A stretch of 40,861 nucleotides of DNA, from the IMG/VR virus record IMGVR_UViG_3300006805_000010, positions 1 to 40,861 of that record; one strand, written 5' to 3'. A program made the translations under genes and the position numbers. This stretch comes from a virus. Position 1 is the stretch's first letter. Every line of letters starts with the position of its first letter. This document shows, one piece after another, positions 37,015 through 40,861 of the stretch. A model generated the notes under the pieces. That model had not been told where the DNA came from. It made no database searches and saw nothing but the letters and a program-made list of their open reading frames with translations.

Positions 37015-37286
37015 TGAACGATGCAGTGTCGAGAATTGTCAACGTCATTGAAACCAAGCAAGGCGACCAAATAACATTCTTCACCTTGGAAGGTGTAAAG
37101 ATTGGTGGCTTCAAAGGAGGCACACGAGTTGAACCGCAACCTACTCAGGAAACCTCAAATCAACCCAAAGGTGGTGTAATTAAACCCATGACTCCACACC
37201 AAGTGCAGAGAGCACACGACAGGGAGGCTGCCAAGCTTTTAACACCAGAAAGTAAAATCAAACACCTTATTGATGATGTCGCATAA
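37014..37286 (+). CDS. Small hypothetical protein, 90 aa
   Basis: The ATG overlaps the GroEL stop by one base (TAATG). The first 40 residues are a beta-rich piece (RIVNVIETKQGDQITFFTLE); the rest is a Gln/Pro-rich linker and a helix (VQRAHDREAAKLLTPESKIK). Translational coupling to GroEL hints at a shared role, for example as an adaptor or client, but nothing in the sequence proves it. Confidence 0.65.
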   Translation: MNDAVSRIVNVIETKQGDQITFFTLEGVKIGGFKGGTRVEPQPTQETSNQPKGGVIKPMTPHQVQRAHDREAAKLLTPESKIKHLIDDVA

Positions 37287-37551
37287 AACAACAAACACTT
37301 ATGAGGCAGCATGGTATTTGATGAACGGGGCAAAACTTACTGGTGTTGAGTTTGAAATGACCATTCATGGTTTGCAGTATAGTCTCACCCTTGAAGGGGT
37401 GTCAGACCAGTACCGCACCTACTGGATGCAATACAGGCCAATAGGAAATATCAGGCGGTTTTCGCTCACAAGAATACAATTAAAAAAGGAAATCAGAAAA
37501 TATAAAGATGAATATGAAGCCAAAGTGTCCCAAAGACAACTGCAAAAATGA
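37273..37551 (+). CDS. DUF5659-like small protein, 92 aa
   Basis: It has the pattern YEAAWYLMNGAKLTGVEFEM...YWMQYRPIGNIRRFSLTRIQ then a helix of Lys/Glu, resembling the DUF5659 family of small viral and archaeal/bacterial proteins (AAyLl-x-G followed by strands), whose function is unknown. ATGs at 37273 and 37276 are both possible; 37273 overlaps the previous gene by 14 bases. The stop lies within the next gene (overlap of 44 bases). Confidence 0.6.
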   Translation: MMSHKTTNTYEAAWYLMNGAKLTGVEFEMTIHGLQYSLTLEGVSDQYRTYWMQYRPIGNIRRFSLTRIQLKKEIRKYKDEYEAKVSQRQLQK

Positions 37552-37813
37552 TGCCATTGTTGATATAACTTATGGCATTTTGCCTTGTGCTTCATGCCAG
37601 GCAAAAGATGCAGACCATGCTGAGTTAGTTAAACCTGAGTTTTACAACGCCAGTAAAGCAAGTAGGATTCAAGCTCAAAGAGACAAACACGGGGCTGATA
37701 CTTTGCAACCTTGGTTGCCAGGCAAAGACATGAAACCAAACCCTGACTTTGTGAAGAAATATCCAAAACAGGCTGAAAACTATTTTGATAAGGAGCAATT
37801 GAGCAAATTATGA
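37508..37813 (+). CDS. Zinc-ribbon protein, 101 aa
   Basis: N-terminal zinc ribbon: CPKDNCKNDAIVDITYGILP followed by CASC, i.e. Cys7, Cys12, Cys27 and Cys30, then a helical basic tail (KASRIQAQRDKHGADTLQPW; KKYPKQAENYFDKEQ). This small ribbon plus tail is common in phages near replication and packaging genes. An ATG at 37514 (MKPKCP) is an alternative start. ATGA-type overlap with the RusA gene. Confidence 0.7.
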   Translation: MNMKPKCPKDNCKNDAIVDITYGILPCASCQAKDADHAELVKPEFYNASKASRIQAQRDKHGADTLQPWLPGKDMKPNPDFVKKYPKQAENYFDKEQLSKL

Positions 37814-38178
37814 TGTACACCTGGGACATAACACCGATTGGAGCACAACGCTTAAACCGTTTTGACCAGTGGAAGAAACGACCACGAGTGCTTAGGTATT
37901 TTGAATTTCGGGATGCAATTGCAAAGTTTATTGAAGATACGCCAATAAAAGAAGCCACCCACATTGAGGTTAATTTTCACATTCCAATGCCAAGAAGTTG
38001 GAGTAAAAAGAAGAAGGCTTTACTTTGTGACACACCACATCAGCAAAAGCCCGATATTGATAATTTAGTAAAAGCGTTGCTTGATTCAATTCACCGAGGT
38101 GGGGATGATTCAAAGGTTTATTCAATAATAGCTCGCAAATACTGGTCAATAGAGGGTAAGATTAGAATGACAATATGA
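37810..38178 (+). CDS. rusA: RusA-type Holliday-junction resolvase, 122 aa
   Basis: RusA cleaves four-way DNA junctions, here to tidy branched replication DNA before packaging. The signature is KPDIDNLVKALLDS (Asp82, Asp84 and Lys88), then GGDDSKVYSI (Asp99/Asp100), the acidic residues and lysine that bind metal. The N-terminal strand-rich half (WDITPIGAQRLNRF; IEVNFHIPMPRSW) matches the family. Length is typical (RusA of E. coli is 120). Its ATG overlaps the previous stop and its stop overlaps the terminase gene. Confidence 0.9.
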   Translation: MMYTWDITPIGAQRLNRFDQWKKRPRVLRYFEFRDAIAKFIEDTPIKEATHIEVNFHIPMPRSWSKKKKALLCDTPHQQKPDIDNLVKALLDSIHRGGDDSKVYSIIARKYWSIEGKIRMTI

Positions 38179-38690
38179 TAAATAAAACATTTGAAGTTGA
38201 AGCCATAAGATTTAAGGCAGGGCGACCCACAAAATATACTGACCGTGAGTCACCTAAACAATTGCGTGAGTACCTTCGAGAATGTGCTAATGCAAAAAAA
38301 ACCCCGTTCATTGAAGAGTTTGCACTTAAAATTGGAGTTGATGAACGCACTGCAAAAGCATGGGTTGGCAAGCATACTAAATTTGAAAATGAGTACAACA
38401 AGCTTTTGACAATGCAGAAGTTTGACCTTAAAAGGCGTGCTTTAAGTGGGGAGTATGTGCCAAAGATTGCAGAGCTGCTTCTTAGTGCAGAGCACGATGT
38501 TGTTATGCGAATTAAAAAGGAGGTTGGAAACTTGGATGGTAAACCACTTCAGGTTGAGCAAACATTGTCGCCTTCGCAAATAAAAGAATACTCAGAAACC
38601 ATTACTGGCATTTTTGAAAAGATTTATAGTGGCGACAACAGTGGTGGGGGAGCAACCCCAACAACACCCACAAAAGGACATGGAGAGTGA
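38175..38690 (+). CDS. terS: Terminase small subunit, 171 aa
   Basis: The DNA-recognition subunit that marks viral DNA for packaging. A basic N-terminal segment (AIRFKAGRPTKYTDRESPKQL) is followed by a helix-turn-helix (FIEEFALKIGVDERTAKAWVG, about residues 45-70), a helical oligomerisation core (FENEYNKLLTMQKFDLKRRA; VVMRIKKEVGN) and a flexible Gly/Thr/Pro-rich end. It lies immediately before the large subunit and overlaps it by 11 bases. The GRPTKYT start is common in small terminases. Confidence 0.8.
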   Translation: MINKTFEVEAIRFKAGRPTKYTDRESPKQLREYLRECANAKKTPFIEEFALKIGVDERTAKAWVGKHTKFENEYNKLLTMQKFDLKRRALSGEYVPKIAELLLSAEHDVVMRIKKEVGNLDGKPLQVEQTLSPSQIKEYSETITGIFEKIYSGDNSGGGATPTTPTKGHGE

Positions 38691-40320
38691 ATCAATCATT
38701 AAAACTTCTGATGGCATTAACCCATTAGCTTTTATTCATAACCACAACATTGTTAATGAGAACGGTTCACCTTTGGAGTTCAAAAACCACAAATTCCTAC
38801 TTCGCCCAATGGCTGATATGTCACCAGAGCAAGTGATTATGAAACCTTCCCAGGTTGGTTGGACTGTGCTTGTAGGTATCAACAAATCTCTTTGGTTGGC
38901 AAAATACATGAAGGCAAATGTGATTTATACCATGCCTTCACGCACTGCAATTAAAGACTTTGTTTCCCCAAAGGTTGACCCAATTATTATGCAAAATCCT
39001 GTTTACCAGGAATGGATGGGTAAAACTGATTCTTCAGCTCTTAAAGCAGTAGGTGACCGCTTTATTTATTTTCGTGGAAGTTGGGAAGAGACTGCAGCTA
39101 TTTCAATTTCAGGGGACGTGCTTATTAACGATGAGGCAGACCGCTCAAACCAAAAGGTGCTTGAAACATACCGCACACGATTGGATGCTTCACGGGCATT
39201 GCGACCAGACTTAGGATTTGTGTGGCAATGGAGCAATCCTTCAATCCCAGGATACGGTGTTGATGAAATGTGGCAAAAGTCAGACAAGAAACATTGGTTT
39301 GTGAAATGCCCGCATTGTAATTATGAATACTACCTCAAGTTTCCTGACAACATTGATTTTGAAAGGGAAATATACATTTGTGCAAAGTGCAAAAGGTATT
39401 TATCTGATGAAGCCAGGCGTGATGGTAGGTGGGTTGTTAAAAACAGTAAATCAAACATTTCAGGTTATTGGCTCAGTCAGTTGGTTGTGCCCTGGATTAC
39501 TGCTGCAGATATTATTGCCAAATCAAAGAAGGATTTATCAATTTTTCACAACTTCTGCCTTGGGCTTCCTTATATTTCAAAAGACCAGAGTGTGAGCAGA
39601 AGCACAATTTTGAATTGTATCGTTCCAACTGTAAATGCACGCATAGGTGTTGTGATGGGTGTGGATAATGGAATTACAAAGACAGTGGTTATTGGAAATG
39701 TGCATGGCATATTTAAGGTTTATGAAACAGACTCCTGGGAAGAGATTGAACAGGACTTTTTGAGGTATCAGGCAACAATGGTGATTGATGCAAACCCGTA
39801 CCCAGTCATGCCTAAAAAGCTTGCCCAAAAGTACCCAGGTAAAGTGTTTGTTCATTATTTTGTTCAGGAACAAAAAGACCTTCAAGTTATCAAGTGGGGA
39901 ACTTCTGACAGGCGAAATGTTGTTGTTTCAGACCGCACCAAAATAATTGATATGGTTGTTGCAGAGCTTATCGGGCAAGACATTTTGTTTAATATGAGCC
40001 TCACCGATTTGGAGCAATATATTTACGATTGGTCACAAATGTTTCGCACTGTTGAGACAAATAATCAAGGGATGCAAAAGTCTGTTTGGCGAACTATTGA
40101 AGGCAGGCGTGACCATTTTGTGTTTGCAACTGTGTATTGGAGAATTGCACTTGAAAAGGTCTTTTCAACAGGTGGGGTTGTAAGAACGCCACGAAAGAAG
40201 CAAAATGGTAGTATTACTCAAGGCATTATGGTAAGTCCTGAAGGCACTGTCCCCGCCATTGATGTTAAAAAAGTTGCTGAAAGGGGGCTAAGAAAGAAAA
40301 AATCATGGAAGACCCGATGA
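38680..40320 (+). CDS. terL: Terminase large subunit, lambda GpA-type, 546 aa
   Basis: The packaging ATPase-nuclease. The start is the ATG at 38680 (MESESIIKTSDG), near the small-subunit stop; the upstream frame from 38614 lies inside that gene. The ATPase has the deviant Walker A KPSQVGWT (55-62), as in lambda gpA (KSARVGYS), with the lysine at the first position and no GKT, and Walker B VLINDEADR (Asp151/Glu152). A zinc ribbon follows (Cys210, Cys213, Cys234, Cys237), typical of GpA. The nuclease domain then has VVMGVDNG and MVIDANPYPVMP. It is shorter than lambda gpA (641). This type often packages at a defined site, but I cannot locate one. Confidence 0.92.
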   Translation: MESESIIKTSDGINPLAFIHNHNIVNENGSPLEFKNHKFLLRPMADMSPEQVIMKPSQVGWTVLVGINKSLWLAKYMKANVIYTMPSRTAIKDFVSPKVDPIIMQNPVYQEWMGKTDSSALKAVGDRFIYFRGSWEETAAISISGDVLINDEADRSNQKVLETYRTRLDASRALRPDLGFVWQWSNPSIPGYGVDEMWQKSDKKHWFVKCPHCNYEYYLKFPDNIDFEREIYICAKCKRYLSDEARRDGRWVVKNSKSNISGYWLSQLVVPWITAADIIAKSKKDLSIFHNFCLGLPYISKDQSVSRSTILNCIVPTVNARIGVVMGVDNGITKTVVIGNVHGIFKVYETDSWEEIEQDFLRYQATMVIDANPYPVMPKKLAQKYPGKVFVHYFVQEQKDLQVIKWGTSDRRNVVVSDRTKIIDMVVAELIGQDILFNMSLTDLEQYIYDWSQMFRTVETNNQGMQKSVWRTIEGRRDHFVFATVYWRIALEKVFSTGGVVRTPRKKQNGSITQGIMVSPEGTVPAIDVKKVAERGLRKKKSWKTR

Positions 40321-40583
40321 CACAAAATTTACCTTCAAAAGATGAATTTGGACAAACTGTTTTGTCGCCTCGTAAGGACTATGAGCAAGTAATTACGGTG
40401 CTTCTTTCAAACAACTCACCACAAATTAGAAAAGACTTGCATTGCATAAATTGTGGAAGGATTGTTGCCCAATACTACAGTGAGGCTCGTGTTATTATTA
40501 TTGGTGAAATGCGTGAAGTTTCACGTCCCGTTGACATAATGTGTAGTAGGAATGGATGCAAAATTTTGTATCGCATAGGATAA
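40317..40583 (+). CDS. Zinc-ribbon-like small protein, 88 aa
   Basis: The ATG at 40317 overlaps the terminase stop (ATGA); a start at 40305 is possible. The C-terminal half has CINCG and later CSRNGC, i.e. a four-cysteine ribbon (DLHCINCGRIVAQYYSEARV), with a basic, mixed fold between. Small Cys4 proteins here are common in phage packaging regions (sometimes as head-completion or connector aids). It is followed after four bases by the portal start. Confidence 0.7.
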   Translation: MTQNLPSKDEFGQTVLSPRKDYEQVITVLLSNNSPQIRKDLHCINCGRIVAQYYSEARVIIIGEMREVSRPVDIMCSRNGCKILYRIG

Positions 40584-40587
40584 TTTT

Positions 40588-40861
40588 ATGAAAATAAACC
40601 AACAAACCACTGCTGATGATTTAGAGCGAAAAACAGGGCTTATTGATACGGGTGCTTCTGGTGAAGATGAGCCATTAGCATTGGGGATTAGTGATGAAGC
40701 GGTACTTAGAATTATTGGAAAACAAGTTGAAGAAGGTGAGGCTTACTGGAACACAGAATTGAACCTTGATGAAGTCAGGTTGACCTCAGAAAAATACTAC
40801 ATTGGTGACACTTACAAAGAAGAGGACTTGTACGATTTTCAAATTCCTTATAAAAACAATC
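40588..40861 (+). CDS. Portal protein, N-terminal part (continues at base 1)
   Basis: ATG AAA ATA AAC at 40588 opens the portal frame, which runs to the end of the window and continues through the terminal overlap into position 1. The 57 N-terminal residues missing from the frame at base 21 are encoded here (MKINQQTTADDLERKTGLID...). The full protein is 709 residues. A TAGGAT box (40576-40581) six bases before the ATG fits the leaderless spacing, but lacks a -35. Confidence 0.9.
   Translation, partial: MKINQQTTADDLERKTGLIDTGASGEDEPLALGISDEAVLRIIGKQVEEGEAYWNTELNLDEVRLTSEKYYIGDTYKEEDLYDFQIPYKNN
40739..40861. repeat. Terminal direct repeat, right copy
   Basis: Identical to 1-123 (see left copy). 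Treat the two as one stretch in the 40,738-bp circle. Confidence 0.95.

Noticed and set aside
38614-38679. Upstream extension of the terminase large-subunit frame
   Set aside because: It overlaps the end of the small subunit by dozens of bases in another frame and lacks start signals; the ATG at 38680 gives the usual N-terminus.
1-40861. CRISPR array, tRNA genes, rRNA, insertion sequence, integrase or diversity-generating retroelement
   Set aside because: No spaced direct repeats of CRISPR type, no cloverleaf, no transposase/recombinase motif and no reverse transcriptase were found; the iterons at 32501 are irregularly spaced and too short.
1-40861. Alternative genetic code (UGA as Gly or Trp, as in some Patescibacteria and their phages)
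   Set aside because: TGA ends many genes at the expected place, including inside ATGA overlaps (for example 30885-30887 and 33631-33633), and Trp/Gly use normal codons.

Overview
This window is a complete, circularly permuted bacteriophage genome. The last 123 bases (40739-40861) repeat the first 123 exactly, so the unique genome is 40,738 bp and the portal gene runs across the join. The base composition is A/T-rich (roughly 40% G+C by eye) and the ordinary bacterial code fits, with TGA used as a stop throughout. The gene set is that of a short-tailed (podovirus-like) tailed phage: lambda GpA-type large terminase, P22-like portal, capsid protein, connector and nozzle proteins, two large candidate ejection proteins, beta-helix spikes, and no tape-measure protein, sheath or integrase. 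The host cannot be read directly. Canonical TTGACA/TATAAT promoters, several apparently leaderless genes, many starts without a Shine-Dalgarno sequence, and proline-rich low-complexity stretches (SPSV and PTPT repeats) of a kind I associate with Patescibacteria (CPR) suggest such a host, but this is only an inference.

Layout. Plus strand, late module: portal (40588 across the join to 1979), small genes, capsid protein (2593), capsid accessory protein, then about 9 kb of structural and adsorption genes (4440-13075: right-handed beta-helix proteins, a coiled-coil protein, a pectate-lyase-fold spike, a lectin-like protein with a Ser-Pro tail, and an acidic scaffold-like protein). The neck/tail genes follow (13141 connector, apparently frameshifted; 14059 giant nozzle/adhesin protein), then ejection proteins (18057, 19054) and the lysis cassette (holin 21599, amidase 21857). 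Minus strand, 30481 down to 23044: an early operon with an HTH regulator, a possible ssDNA-binding protein, a RecB/Cas4-like nuclease, a J-domain protein, a nucleoside diphosphate kinase homologue, a NUDIX hydrolase, a small zinc protein and an SF2 helicase. Plus strand, 30573-40583: a primase split into a CHC2 zinc-finger gene and a TOPRIM-ATPase gene, an iteron cluster that may be the replication origin, an HTH-GroES operon, a secreted protein, GroEL, RusA resolvase and the two terminase subunits.

How it works together. A divergent control region at 30482-30572 fires the early leftward operon and the rightward replication genes. Iterons at 32501-32702 lie just downstream of the primase-helicase. 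A second regulated promoter at 33232 carries a 19-bp perfect palindrome and drives an HTH gene and GroES. With GroEL and a J-domain protein, the phage carries much of a chaperone set of its own. Late genes are served by several promoters. Some place the -10 box five or six bases before the ATG (leaderless mRNAs). Others produce short leaders that begin with a small hairpin, two of which overlap an intrinsic terminator.

The most unusual global signal is that I found no GATC, GCGC or CCGG anywhere in the sequence. This points to long exposure to restriction enzymes with those specificities.
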